A DNA stretch of 37,502 bases. Origin: a bacterium. GTDB lineage: Bacteria > UBP15 > UBA6099 > JAJRTR01. Below are positions 16,348 to 24,401 of the stretch, one piece after another. Below the pieces are notes generated by a model. The model did no database searches. It was not told the origin of the DNA and saw only the letters and a program-made list of their open reading frames with translations. Location of the stretch: positions 1 through 37,502 of the forward strand of contig JAJRTR010000112.1 in NCBI GenBank assembly GCA_024278215.1. Reading direction: 5' to 3'. The position numbers and the translations under genes were made by a program. Every line of letters starts with the position of its first letter. The first letter of the stretch is position 1.

Positions 16348-16664
16348 GATAGCCCCAGGAACAATGAAAAACATACTACCGGGCAGGGTTGACAATCCCT
16401 GTATATTAATTTAATGTATTTTGCGCAATAATTCACAAGGCGGGGAACATGGCCTGTCACATATAGTAGCTGAAGTAACAGTTCTCCTGTACGTTCGCCG
16501 CGAAAACCGAACGAAAAAGTGCTATTAGACTGATTTCTTGCAAATGTCAATGACAATCAGTATATTAATAGGATTATAAGAATGTCTTTGAATCGAGAAT
16601 CGACGATGTCGGTTCCAGCATAGTGATGTAAAACATGAAAATATAAAGAAAGGGAGGAAAAGAA
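16348..16664. other. Leader region of the etf operon with a repeated box
   Basis: 317 bp without a gene. It holds a promoter candidate at 16389-16417. Two similar boxes are also present: TGACAATC-CCTG-TATATTAAT at 16390-16410 and TGACAATC-AG-TATATTAAT at 16551-16569. Repeated boxes upstream of an operon suggest binding sites for a regulator; this is inference. Confidence 0.4.
16389..16417 (+). promoter_or_regulatory. Candidate promoter of the etf operon
   Basis: A perfect TTGACA at 16389-16394, a 17-bp spacer and TAATGT at 16412-16417. It would give a leader of about 240 nt before etfB. The first of the two TGACAATC boxes overlaps this promoter. Confidence 0.5.
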
Positions 16665-17453
16665 TTGAAAACGATCGTACTTATCAAGCAGGTTCCGGAC
16701 ACGGAAACAAAAGTTAAGGTCAACCCCGGTGAGACAGATATCAACCGGGAAGGAATCAACCTTGTATTGAATCCTTATGACGAATTTGCCGCTGAAGAAG
16801 CCATCAAGATCAAAGAGGCGAAGGGTGGCGAAGTGGTAGTCTGCACGCTTGGCGAAAAGAAAGCTGAGGAAGCGATCAGGACGGCGCTGGCAATGGGCGC
16901 AGACAGGGCTATAAGGCTCGACGGCGAGGCATTCGCGGGTTCGGACAACTACGCGACGGCAAAAGCTCTTGCGAAGGCCATTGAAAAAGAAGGGGATTAC
17001 GACCTGATTCTCTGCGGAAAACAGGCGGTAGACGACGACAGCGCCCAGGTTGGAACGCTGGTGGCGGAAATGCTCGGAATTCCCAGCGCGTCGTTGGTTA
17101 TAAACTGCGAAGTCGGTGACGGCAGCGTCACAATCACGAGAGAAATTGAAGGTGGAAATCAGGAACTGGAGATAGCTATGCCCTGCCTGCTCACAGCCCA
17201 GAAGGGGCTCAACGAACCCAGGTATCCATCGCTCCCCGGCATTATGAAGGCGAAGAGGAAAAAACTTGATGTTCTTTCAGCCGGAGATCTCGGACTCGGC
17301 GCAGACGAAGCCGGCGCGGCAGGCTCGAAGACGGCCATCAAGGAACTGAGCATGCCCCCCGAACGAAAAGCCGGCCAGGTTTTCGAAGGCGAACCCGAAG
17401 AGATCGTGCCGAAAGTGGCGCAGTTGCTGCGGGAAGAAGCCAAGGTAATTTAA
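16665..17453 (+). CDS. etfB: Electron transfer flavoprotein beta subunit
   Basis: A 262-residue EtfB/FixA protein, which with EtfA carries electrons from acyl-CoA or other flavin dehydrogenases. The start matches the family well: MKTIVLIKQVPDTETKVKV, then NLVLNPYDEFAAEEA (~34-48). ALAMGADRAIRL (~75-86) and DLILCGKQAVDDDSAQVG (~109-126) are AMP/FAD-side signatures. The start is TTG at 16665, with AGGGAGGAAAAG just upstream. It is first in a three-gene operon with etfA and a membrane Fe-S oxidoreductase. No dehydrogenase gene lies nearby. Whether this Etf is bifurcating cannot be settled here, but the neighbour argues for simple transfer to quinone. Confidence 0.96.
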   Translation: MKTIVLIKQVPDTETKVKVNPGETDINREGINLVLNPYDEFAAEEAIKIKEAKGGEVVVCTLGEKKAEEAIRTALAMGADRAIRLDGEAFAGSDNYATAKALAKAIEKEGDYDLILCGKQAVDDDSAQVGTLVAEMLGIPSASLVINCEVGDGSVTITREIEGGNQELEIAMPCLLTAQKGLNEPRYPSLPGIMKAKRKKLDVLSAGDLGLGADEAGAAGSKTAIKELSMPPERKAGQVFEGEPEEIVPKVAQLLREEAKVI

Positions 17454-17485
17454 AATAGAAAACACGAAAAGGAGGTTCGAGATAC

Positions 17486-18460
17486 ATGGCTAATATACTC
17501 GTAATAGCCGAAGTTAAAGAAGGAAAACTGAAAAAAGTTACGCTGGAACTCCTCAGCAAAGGTAAGGAACTGGCAGCGGCGGCAGGCGGCGCGCTCGAAG
17601 GCTGCCTCGTGGGTTCCGGAGTTGAAGCACTGGCCGCTGAAATGGGTCAGTATGGAGCATCGAAGGTTTATGTCGCCGACTCGGGCGATCTCGCCGACTA
17701 CAACGGCGAAGCTTATGCAAATGTGACGGCAAAGATCATACAGGACGCGGCACCCGGCATCGTGCTTGTCGGCGCGTCCATACAGGGCAAAGACCTTGCC
17801 CCCAGGCTGAGCGCGAAACTCGGCGCGGGACTCGCTTCCGACTGCACAAACATCAGCGTGGACGGTGGCAGCCTCGTTGTCACGCGCCCGATCTATGCAG
17901 GCAAAGCGTTCGAGACAAGGACATTCAGCAGCGACATCCAGATCGCTTCCGTGCGCCCGAATGTACTTCCCGTATCGGACCCGGATGCCGGTGCCTCGGC
18001 GGAAGTCGCCAAAGTCGACGCCGCCGCGGGTGATGTCAAGACAAAAGTTCTCAAAACCGAACTCACAGCGGGCGACAAGATCGAACTCACAGAAGCCGAC
18101 ATCATTGTTTCCGGTGGTCGCGGTATGAAAGGCCCCGAAAACTATGCGATGCTCGAAGAACTGGCTTCACTTCTGAACGCGGCAGTCGGCGCGTCACGTG
18201 CGGCGGTCGACGCCGGTTGGAGACCGCACGGCGACCAGGTCGGCCAGACGGGCAAAACCGTCAACCCGAATCTTTACATCGCATGCGGAATATCGGGCGC
18301 CATCCAGCACCTGGCGGGCATGAGTTCGTCCAAGTGCATCGTCGCCATCAACAAAGACGCGGAAGCCCCCATCTTCAAGGTTGCGGATTACGGCATCGTG
18401 GGCGATCTGTTCAAATGTGTACCGATACTCACGGAAGAAGTAAAAAAACTGAAAGCGTAA
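17486..18460 (+). CDS. etfA: Electron transfer flavoprotein alpha subunit
   Basis: A 324-residue EtfA/FixB protein. The N-terminal domain starts [17 protein letters not shown]. The C-terminal FAD domain contains [15 protein letters not shown] (~209-223), [19 protein letters not shown] (~241-259) and the [17 protein letters not shown] stretch (~263-279), all standard FAD-binding signatures. AAAAGGAGG lies about 10 nt before the ATG. It is 32 bp after etfB and clearly co-transcribed. It lacks an N-terminal ferredoxin extension of the kind found in some anaerobes. Confidence 0.97.
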   Translation: MANILVIAEVKEGKLKKVTLELLSKGKELAAAAGGALEGCLVGSGVEALAAEMGQYGASKVYVADSGDLADYNGEAYANVTAKIIQDAAPGIVLVGASIQGKDLAPRLSAKLGAGLASDCTNISVDGGSLVVTRPIYAGKAFETRTFSSDIQIASVRPNVLPVSDPDAGASAEVAKVDAAAGDVKTKVLKTELTAGDKIELTEADIIVSGGRGMKGPENYAMLEELASLLNAAVGASRAAVDAGWRPHGDQVGQTGKTVNPNLYIACGISGAIQHLAGMSSSKCIVAINKDAEAPIFKVADYGIVGDLFKCVPILTEEVKKLKA

Positions 18461-18515
18461 GCCGACGGTCCTTGATAAGAGGTAATGAAATAAAAATAAA
18501 AAATTGATGTTGCAG

Positions 18516-18543
18516 TGGGGGCGTGGGCAGACTGCGCCCCCAT
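18516..18543 (+). terminator. GC-rich hairpin after etfA
   Basis: TGGGGGCG, a loop of about 11 nt, then CGCCCCCA. There is no T-run after it, so full termination is unlikely. It may protect the etfBA message end or cause partial termination before the Fe-S gene. Confidence 0.45.
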
Positions 18544-18549
18544 TTCAAC

Positions 18550-18612
18550 GATGTCTCCCTTTTGCCGGGGTTCTCGCTGTCGGGCGGAAAGCGACCGGGG
18601 CGGGGCGACATC
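18550..18612 (+). promoter_or_regulatory. Nested stem structure in the etfA-oxidoreductase gap
   Basis: GATGTC (18550-18555) pairs with GACATC (18607-18612). CCC/GGG, CCGG/CCGG and CGCT/AGCG pairs can nest inside. This makes a 63-nt structured segment about 90 nt before the ATG at 18703. It matches no riboswitch class I know. It could be an RNA processing or translation-control site, or simply a GC-rich fold. Confidence 0.3.
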
Positions 18613-18702
18613 TGCACAGTATGGTTTTATCGCCGTGGCCTGCGCCCGGTTTTGATATATAAGCCGGTTGGCACCGAAATCTTTTCAAAGGTGGTATTTT
18701 TT

Positions 18703-20769
18703 ATGTACGAATACCTTACACCAAGTGAGTTTATACCCGTAAGGATTATTTTCCTTATAGCATTCGCGACCGCAATGTATTTTTTTGCGATACGTGTGAA
18801 ATTTCTGTTTGCCGCAATGAAACTGGGAGTCGAGGACCCCAAACCGAGATTCGACGATCCCGGCAAGCGCGTCACCAGCGTGTTGACATTCGTCTTCGGC
18901 CAGAAGCGGGTGCTGATGTTCCTGGGCGGCATCGGGCACTTCACCATCTTCTGGGGCTTCCTGATGATAGCCTTCGCCACGAGCGAACTCCTGGTAAATG
19001 CGATTTTTCCCAGTGTTAACTTCTGGACGATGGTTCCCGGCTTCCCGATTGTCGGCTTAATAGTCGACATAATCAGCCTGTGCGTGATCATCGCAATCGT
19101 GATCTCGCTCATCAGGCGTTTCGCCTTCAAGCCCGTTCGACTCGAAGGCCCGAAATCAGGCATGTATGACGCGCTGATAATTCTCGGACTCATCACTACG
19201 CTCATCATCACATACTTCATGATGGGCGGCATGAGAATTTCAGCCGGTGAGATAAATCCTGCTTTTGCGCCGATCTCCAACCTCTTCACCGGCATTATGC
19301 CGGCGGCTGTCGAGGGCAGCGTCGGCTCGACCGCCAAATTGGTTTTCGGAATACTCTGGGCCATTCACCTTTCTTCACTTCTTTTCTTCATCTATTACAT
19401 ACCGCGCTCGAAACACCTTCACCTGCTCGGCGCTATCCCGAACATCTATCTGCGCGACTTCGGAACTACAGGTGCTATCAACAAAATGGATTTCGAGAAA
19501 CTCGAAGAAGAGGAAGCGGAAGTCTTCGGCGTGCAGGAAGTCGAACAGTTCACCTGGAAACAGTTGCTCGACGGGTATGCCTGTACAGAGTGCGGACGCT
19601 GCCAAGAGCAGTGCCCGGCGTATAACACGGAAAAACCGCTGTCTCCCAAGATACTCGTACATGAAATGAAGGAACACCTCCTCGAGCGCGCGCCGGTCAT
19701 CCTGGCCGAAGGCAAACTCGACATGGAAAAGACCGAAGAGCTTAAAGAAAAATATGAGATTCTCAATAAGAGTATGATAGGCAACGTGTTCAGCCATGAA
19801 TTTATCTGGTCGTGCACTACCTGCCAGGCCTGCCAGACAGCCTGCCCCGTGTGGATCGAACACGTGCAGCTTATCGTCGACATGCGGCGCTACCTCGTGC
19901 TCACCGAAGCGGCGATGCCCTCGGAAGCCGAGCTGGCAATGCGCAACATGGAAAAAAATTCCAACCCCTGGGGTATCGGAAACCACAAGCGCGCCGAATG
20001 GGCCGAAGGACTCGATGTGCCCGTCATGAGCGCGCTCGAAGAACCGGCGGAATACCTGCTCTATCTCGGCTGCTCCGCGCAGTTCGATGAGGAAAACAAG
20101 GGCATCGCTATTTCAACAGCGAAGATTCTTAAAGCCGCCGGCGTCAACTTCGCGATACTCGGCGAAGAGGAAATGTGCTGCGGAGAGACGGCGCGCCGCC
20201 TCGGCAACGAATATCTCTCGGACGCTATGATGCAGGGCAACGTCGAGATTTTCGCCGGGTACAATGTCAAGAAAATCATTACCGTCTGCCCGCATTGCTA
20301 CAACACGACAAAGAACGAATACCCGCAATACGGCGGCGACTACGAAGTCTACCACCACACGGAATTCATCAAGATGCTGCTCGACCAGAACAAGATCAAG
20401 CTCAACAAAAAAGTGGACCTCGGAAACCTTGTCTATCACGACTCCTGCTATCTGGGCAGGTACAACGACATCTACGATCAGCCCCGCTCGCTCATCCAGG
20501 CCGCCACAGGCAAAGCGCCGACGGAAATGGCCAAGCACCACAAGTTCAGTTTCTGCTGCGGTGCGGGCGGCGGCATGATGTGGATGGAAGAGGAAGAACC
20601 GCGCATCAACGTCCGGCGTACCGAGATGGCGATCGACGCCGGCGCCGACACGATCTGCACAGCATGTCCTTACTGCCGCACTATGTTCCTGGACGGTGTT
20701 AAGGTCAAGGAGCAGGAAAACATCAAGTGCGTGGACATCAGCCAGGTAATCGCGGACGCAATGGAATAA
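18703..20769 (+). CDS. Membrane Fe-S oxidoreductase, EtfAB:quinone oxidoreductase (EMO-like)
   Basis: 688 residues. The first ~240 hold several membrane spans of the NarI/cytochrome-b-like type, then a two-cluster ferredoxin domain (CTECGRCQEQCP near 292; CTTCQACQTACP near 370). Two CCG domains as in HdrD/GlpC follow: GC near 456, CCGE near 491 and CPHC near 528; then SCYLG near 581, CCGAGGG near 616 and CPYC near 655. This is the architecture of the membrane oxidoreductases linked to EtfAB that pass electrons to menaquinone in syntrophic and metal-reducing bacteria. ATG 18703 is chosen because AAAGGTGG precedes it and a membrane helix begins at once; the frame is open further upstream. Direction of electron flow is inferred. 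Confidence 0.88.
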   Translation: MYEYLTPSEFIPVRIIFLIAFATAMYFFAIRVKFLFAAMKLGVEDPKPRFDDPGKRVTSVLTFVFGQKRVLMFLGGIGHFTIFWGFLMIAFATSELLVNAIFPSVNFWTMVPGFPIVGLIVDIISLCVIIAIVISLIRRFAFKPVRLEGPKSGMYDALIILGLITTLIITYFMMGGMRISAGEINPAFAPISNLFTGIMPAAVEGSVGSTAKLVFGILWAIHLSSLLFFIYYIPRSKHLHLLGAIPNIYLRDFGTTGAINKMDFEKLEEEEAEVFGVQEVEQFTWKQLLDGYACTECGRCQEQCPAYNTEKPLSPKILVHEMKEHLLERAPVILAEGKLDMEKTEELKEKYEILNKSMIGNVFSHEFIWSCTTCQACQTACPVWIEHVQLIVDMRRYLVLTEAAMPSEAELAMRNMEKNSNPWGIGNHKRAEWAEGLDVPVMSALEEPAEYLLYLGCSAQFDEENKGIAISTAKILKAAGVNFAILGEEEMCCGETARRLGNEYLSDAMMQGNVEIFAGYNVKKIITVCPHCYNTTKNEYPQYGGDYEVYHHTEFIKMLLDQNKIKLNKKVDLGNLVYHDSCYLGRYNDIYDQPRSLIQAATGKAPTEMAKHHKFSFCCGAGGGMMWMEEEEPRINVRRTEMAIDAGADTICTACPYCRTMFLDGVKVKEQENIKCVDISQVIADAME

Positions 20770-20819
20770 TCAAAAGTTCAGCCGGGCCGTCGCACCCGGT
20801 CGCGCATAAAGTGTACAAT

Positions 20820-20851
20820 AAAAAAGAGTCCCCGGCAGGACTCTTTTTTTT
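20820..20851. terminator. Rho-independent terminator after the etf operon
   Basis: AAAAAGAGTCC, a 6-nt loop, then GGACTCTTTTTTTT: an 11-bp stem with a T-run. It also has an A-run on the other side, so it could work in both directions. It ends the etfB-etfA-oxidoreductase transcript 51 bp after the stop codon. Confidence 0.92.
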
Positions 20852-20913
20852 GGGTTCTGGCGGAAATATGCGGCTTAATTTCGAGCCGTATTTATCACAA
20901 GTCGCACCTTTAA

Positions 20914-20936
20914 CTCGCATATTTCACCAATGCGGG
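20914..20936 (-). repeat. Family 2 second hairpin, single copy
   Basis: CTCGCAT-ATTTCACCA-ATGCGGG, the same 23-nt hairpin unit found at 925-948, 24130-24152 and (degenerate) 373-395. It lies between the etf terminator and secD. A related imperfect hairpin (AATATGCGGC...GCCGTATT) lies just before it at about 20867-20893. Confidence 0.6.
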
Positions 20937-20977
20937 TTAATATTTTTACATCCATATCATTGAAGACAGGAGTTTTT

Positions 20978-20983
20978 TATAAT
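20978..20983 (+). promoter_or_regulatory. Possible -10 box of the secDF operon
   Basis: A perfect TATAAT 131 bp before the secD ATG. TTGAAG at 20960 is too close (12 bp) to be its -35 partner, so the promoter is only partly supported. Confidence 0.35.
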
Positions 20984-21002
20984 AGAATGATTCGGTGCCA
21001 AT

Positions 21003-21026
21003 CAGGGGGCGAGGCCCCTGTTTTGT
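21003..21026 (+). terminator. Terminator-like hairpin in the secD leader
   Basis: CAGGGG, a 6-nt loop, CCCCTG, then TTTTGTT. It stands between the putative promoter and secD, so it may work as an attenuator or as a second terminator for the upstream operon. No leader peptide is evident. Confidence 0.5.
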
Positions 21027-21114
21027 TATGATGTGATTAATCGGACCGGGAGTAGCTGCACAAAAGTGGATACTTCCAAGGACAAGTCCGTAAAGCAAAC
21101 GGAGAGACTGGAAT

Positions 21115-22470
21115 ATGAAGAAAAACGCACTGCCGCAATTGTTGCTGATTATTGTTGTAGTGGCATTCTGCGCTATATGGACCGCGTACAGTTACTACAG
21201 CAGTTTCGAGGAGCGGGTCGTAACGGTAAAGAAAGACGGGGAAGTTACGGAAGTAGTGAAAAAAGTTCATAAGTTCCCGATCAACTTGGGGCTTGATCTC
21301 AAAGGCGGGGTGAGGATTCTGCTGGAAGCGCTGCCGCCGGAAGAGGGACAACTGGACGATGAGAAGATGCGCGGACTGGTCGAGGTGATGCAGATGCGGC
21401 TGAACCCGACAGGAACGCGCGAAGTGACGATCCAGCGCCAGGGCGACAAGTGGGTTAACATCGAGATACCCGGCGAGCGCGACCCGGAAAAAGTGGAAGA
21501 GCTCATCGGCAAAGTCGCCAAACTGGAATTTGTGGACAGCAGAGGCAAATACTGGGAGGACGGCTATGAAGTCCCAAAAGACGCTAAAGTGATACTGACC
21601 GGCGATGATCTGGGTAGCGTCAGCGCAGGTTTCGGGCAGTACGGCAAGCCGGCGGTAAACTTCCAGTTCAAATCGGAAGCACAGGATGTATTCGGAAAAT
21701 TCACATCAAGAAATATAGATAAGTATCTCGCTATAGTGCTTGACCACCATGTAGTGTCGTGTCCAAAAATCAACTCGGCGATTTTCGGTGGCGGGCAGAT
21801 AACAGGCAATTTCACCACGGAAGAAGTACAGACGCTGGTGGCACAGTTGAAATCAGGTCAGTTGCCTGTCGAGGTCGAGGTCGCGGAGAAACACGCGGTC
21901 GGCCCCACGCTGGGCGCGGAATCAATAAGAAAGAGCGTACTGGCGGGCATACTGGGCATTTCACTCGTGCTGATTTTCATGATCGCTTACTACAGGCTGC
22001 CGGGCCTGGTGGCTGACCTGGCGCTGCTTTGTTACGTAATAATAATGATCGGCACGATGAGCATGTTCAGCGTAACACTCACGCTTCCCGGAATAGCCGG
22101 TTTCATTCTTTCGATAGGAATGGCGGTCGATGCCAATGTCATTATTTTCGAGCGGCTGCGTGAGGAGATCAGGATCGGCAAGACGCTCAAAGCCGCGCTC
22201 GATGCCGGGTTCACAAGAGCCTTCACAGCTATTCTCGACGCCAACGTCACAACGCTGATAGCGTCAGTTGTCCTCTACGCACTCGGCACTGGCCCGATCA
22301 GGGGATTCGCCGTAACGCTCAGTCTTGGTATCCTCGTGAGTATGTTCTCCGCAATCGTGATCACAAAGGTGTTTATGATTATGACTGTCAACATACCCGC
22401 ATGTAAGAATCTCGCGCTCTACGGCGCGAAACCCGAAAATCCGGAAATAGCCGCCGCTCAGTCTCGGTAG
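21115..22470 (+). CDS. secD: Protein translocase subunit SecD
   Basis: 451 residues, an RND-type membrane protein that helps the SecYEG translocon complete export using the proton or sodium gradient. One N-terminal span (LLLIIVVVAFCAIWTAYSY) is followed by the family signature NLGLDLKGGVRILLE (~57-71) and a P1 periplasmic domain. Five C-terminal spans follow, with GIAGFILSIGMAVDANVIIF (~325-344) and ERLREEIRIGK. It is shorter than the E. coli protein (~615), as in many other phyla. It is followed 25 bp later by secF. yajC is not next to it. Confidence 0.97.
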   Translation: MKKNALPQLLLIIVVVAFCAIWTAYSYYSSFEERVVTVKKDGEVTEVVKKVHKFPINLGLDLKGGVRILLEALPPEEGQLDDEKMRGLVEVMQMRLNPTGTREVTIQRQGDKWVNIEIPGERDPEKVEELIGKVAKLEFVDSRGKYWEDGYEVPKDAKVILTGDDLGSVSAGFGQYGKPAVNFQFKSEAQDVFGKFTSRNIDKYLAIVLDHHVVSCPKINSAIFGGGQITGNFTTEEVQTLVAQLKSGQLPVEVEVAEKHAVGPTLGAESIRKSVLAGILGISLVLIFMIAYYRLPGLVADLALLCYVIIMIGTMSMFSVTLTLPGIAGFILSIGMAVDANVIIFERLREEIRIGKTLKAALDAGFTRAFTAILDANVTTLIASVVLYALGTGPIRGFAVTLSLGILVSMFSAIVITKVFMIMTVNIPACKNLALYGAKPENPEIAAAQSR

Positions 22471-22495
22471 GAAACATAGAGGAGGATTTCTGCAA

Positions 22496-23881
22496 GTGGA
22501 TAAGAAGATCCGGTTCGACCTGGTAAGCACAAGAAAAATCTGGTTTCTCATTTCTCTCATAGTCATCGGCGCCGGAGTGGCGTCTCTTGTTGTCCAGAAC
22601 CTCAACTACGGGGTGGACTTCACTGGCGGCTACATCATTCGATTCGAAACGGGTAATAAGGTGACTACTCCCGAGATCGACAACATCGTCCAGAAGAACG
22701 GCATCAACGGGAATCCCGCGCAGGTGATGCGTGGCGGAAAAGAGTTCTCCGTCCGCATCCAGAGCTATGCCACGGCAAACCAGATAAAGGGTATGAGCAA
22801 CGATGAGCGGAAAGAAAAGTCCAAGGCTTTCAACGATAAAATCCGCAGAATGAAAATAGACTTCAATGTCGAATTCTATGACATCGACCCCGACAACTTT
22901 GTGCTCAGGGACCTGGGCGGCAAGCTGAAACGCTCCGATCTCAACGATTTTCTAAAGGAACAGGGCTATTCTTCCGGCACAGTCGTTATCGCCGGCACAG
23001 CGGAACTGCCCAAAAAGGACGAAGAATCAGCGCAACTCTATAATGTAACTCTTAAAATCAATAACATTACAGACAAAAAAGAACTGAAAAAGCTGGCGGC
23101 AGCACTCTACGACCGGTTCGAGGGTTACAGACAGTTCGTCAAAGAAGACAAGATCGACCCGGTGTTCGGCGTCGAACTCAAAAAGAAAGCATTTCTTGCT
23201 CTCGCTCTCGCCACTATCGGCATTCTCCTTTATGTCACAATCAGGTTCGAATTCTGGTTCGCGATCGCGGCCATTATCGCCCTGCTCCACGACTGCCTCA
23301 TCACCATCGGTTTTTATTCAGTGTTCCAGTTGGAGGTGAACAGCGCATTCGTCGCGATCATCCTGACGGTGTTCGGCTATTCGATCAATGACACGATAGT
23401 CATCTTTGACCGTATCAGGGAAAACATGCGCAAGCACAAGAGAGTGCCACTGGGCAAGATAATTAACGACAGCCTGTGGGAAACCCTGCCTCGCTCCATC
23501 AACACGACAATAACCACCGAGATCACGATAGTCGCGATATTATTACTCGGCGGCGCAAGTATAAAAAACTTTGCGCTCGGACTCAGCGTAGGAGTAATCG
23601 CCGGCTCATATTCGTCGATTTTCATTGCCGCGCCCCTTGCCTATATATTCAAAACCTATGAACGAATGAGAAAAGGAGAGGGGGCAAAAGTGCCGGCCGC
23701 CGCGGGCCGCGCTCCCAGCGGAGGAAGACCCGCCGCATCGGCAGAAAACATACCTAAAAAGAAAGATAAAAAAGCCGCGCAGCCCGCAACTGCCACAAGC
23801 AGCCAACCAGGCGGCAAGTCAAAAAAACAGAAATCCCAGGGTGGAAAACATAAGAAAAAAGGGAAACAGAGAAGACGCTGA
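22496..23881 (+). CDS. secF: Protein translocase subunit SecF with basic C-terminal tail
   Basis: 461 residues, partner of SecD. The N-terminal span (WFLISLIVIGAGVASLVV) is followed by NYGVDFTGGYIIRFE (~33-47), a periplasmic domain longer than usual, and five spans with FGYSINDTIVIFDRIRENM (~298-316). After the last span at ~395, about 65 residues are almost free of acidic residues and very rich in Lys, Arg, Ala, Gly and Ser, ending KKKGKQRRR. This tail would be cytoplasmic and may touch the ribosome, RNA or lipid heads; that is inference. The start is GTG 22496, with AGAGGAGG about 9 nt upstream. Confidence 0.96.
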   Translation: MDKKIRFDLVSTRKIWFLISLIVIGAGVASLVVQNLNYGVDFTGGYIIRFETGNKVTTPEIDNIVQKNGINGNPAQVMRGGKEFSVRIQSYATANQIKGMSNDERKEKSKAFNDKIRRMKIDFNVEFYDIDPDNFVLRDLGGKLKRSDLNDFLKEQGYSSGTVVIAGTAELPKKDEESAQLYNVTLKINNITDKKELKKLAAALYDRFEGYRQFVKEDKIDPVFGVELKKKAFLALALATIGILLYVTIRFEFWFAIAAIIALLHDCLITIGFYSVFQLEVNSAFVAIILTVFGYSINDTIVIFDRIRENMRKHKRVPLGKIINDSLWETLPRSINTTITTEITIVAILLLGGASIKNFALGLSVGVIAGSYSSIFIAAPLAYIFKTYERMRKGEGAKVPAAAGRAPSGGRPAASAENIPKKKDKKAAQPATATSSQPGGKSKKQKSQGGKHKKKGKQRRR

Positions 23882-24126
23882 TTCATCCGGTCGGCGCGAA
23901 AAACAGCAAATTATCGCGCGGCAATCCACAGCCATTGTCATGAAAAGAAATAGTTGTGAACACAGAGCGTCCAGGACTATACGTTCTCGCCGGGAACGGT
24001 GGAAACAGATGTGACAGAAACGATTGTCGTTCCCGGATGGTCCACCCTGGAAACACACAATAACGAAAGATACATTTTTCAACTTAGGCCCATATCAGTT
24101 TGCCGTTTGCGACAAGAATAAATACT
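23882..24126. other. Intergenic stretch with one 9-bp hairpin
   Basis: No gene seen. CCGGGAACG at 23990-23998 pairs perfectly with CGTTCCCGG at 24028-24036 across a 29-nt loop. No T-run follows it. It might mark the end of the secDF transcript, but the evidence is thin. Confidence 0.35.
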
Positions 24127-24336
24127 ATCCCGCATATCTTCACCAATGCGGGCCATAAATCGTGAGAATACCTGTAATACAAGGCGCGGCAAGTGAGTGG
24201 TGAGGGAGCAGCCGGCTAACCGGCCTCTTGCGCAAAATGCTGGTGCGTGACCGATCCCGAATCGCCGCCGCAACGCAGTAGAATAGGTGTTATCTTGATT
24301 TTCCGGATTTCTTTATGAGAAATCCGGGCTAAACCT
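24127..24336 (-). repeat. Family 2 composite hairpin repeat, long copy 2
   Basis: Reverse-complement counterpart of 209-395. The second hairpin CCCGCATATCTTCACCAATGCGGG is at 24130-24153. A conserved core follows, then the first hairpin CCGGATTTCT-TTATG-AGAAATCCGG at 24303-24327. The core carries about 25 extra bases compared with copy 1. It separates secDF from recJ. Confidence 0.75.
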
Positions 24337-24401
24337 GATAAACAGCACCGACACAACAGCAGGCACCTGGTGCAAAACCAACTGCCCCGGACATACCCTG
24401 T

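Noticed and set aside
15562-16395. Minus-strand frames (277 and 248 codons) overlapping the carboxylesterase end and the unknown protein
   Set aside because: Antisense to a clear gene over part of their length, with no good start site; the plus-strand frame at 15835 has a better ribosome site.
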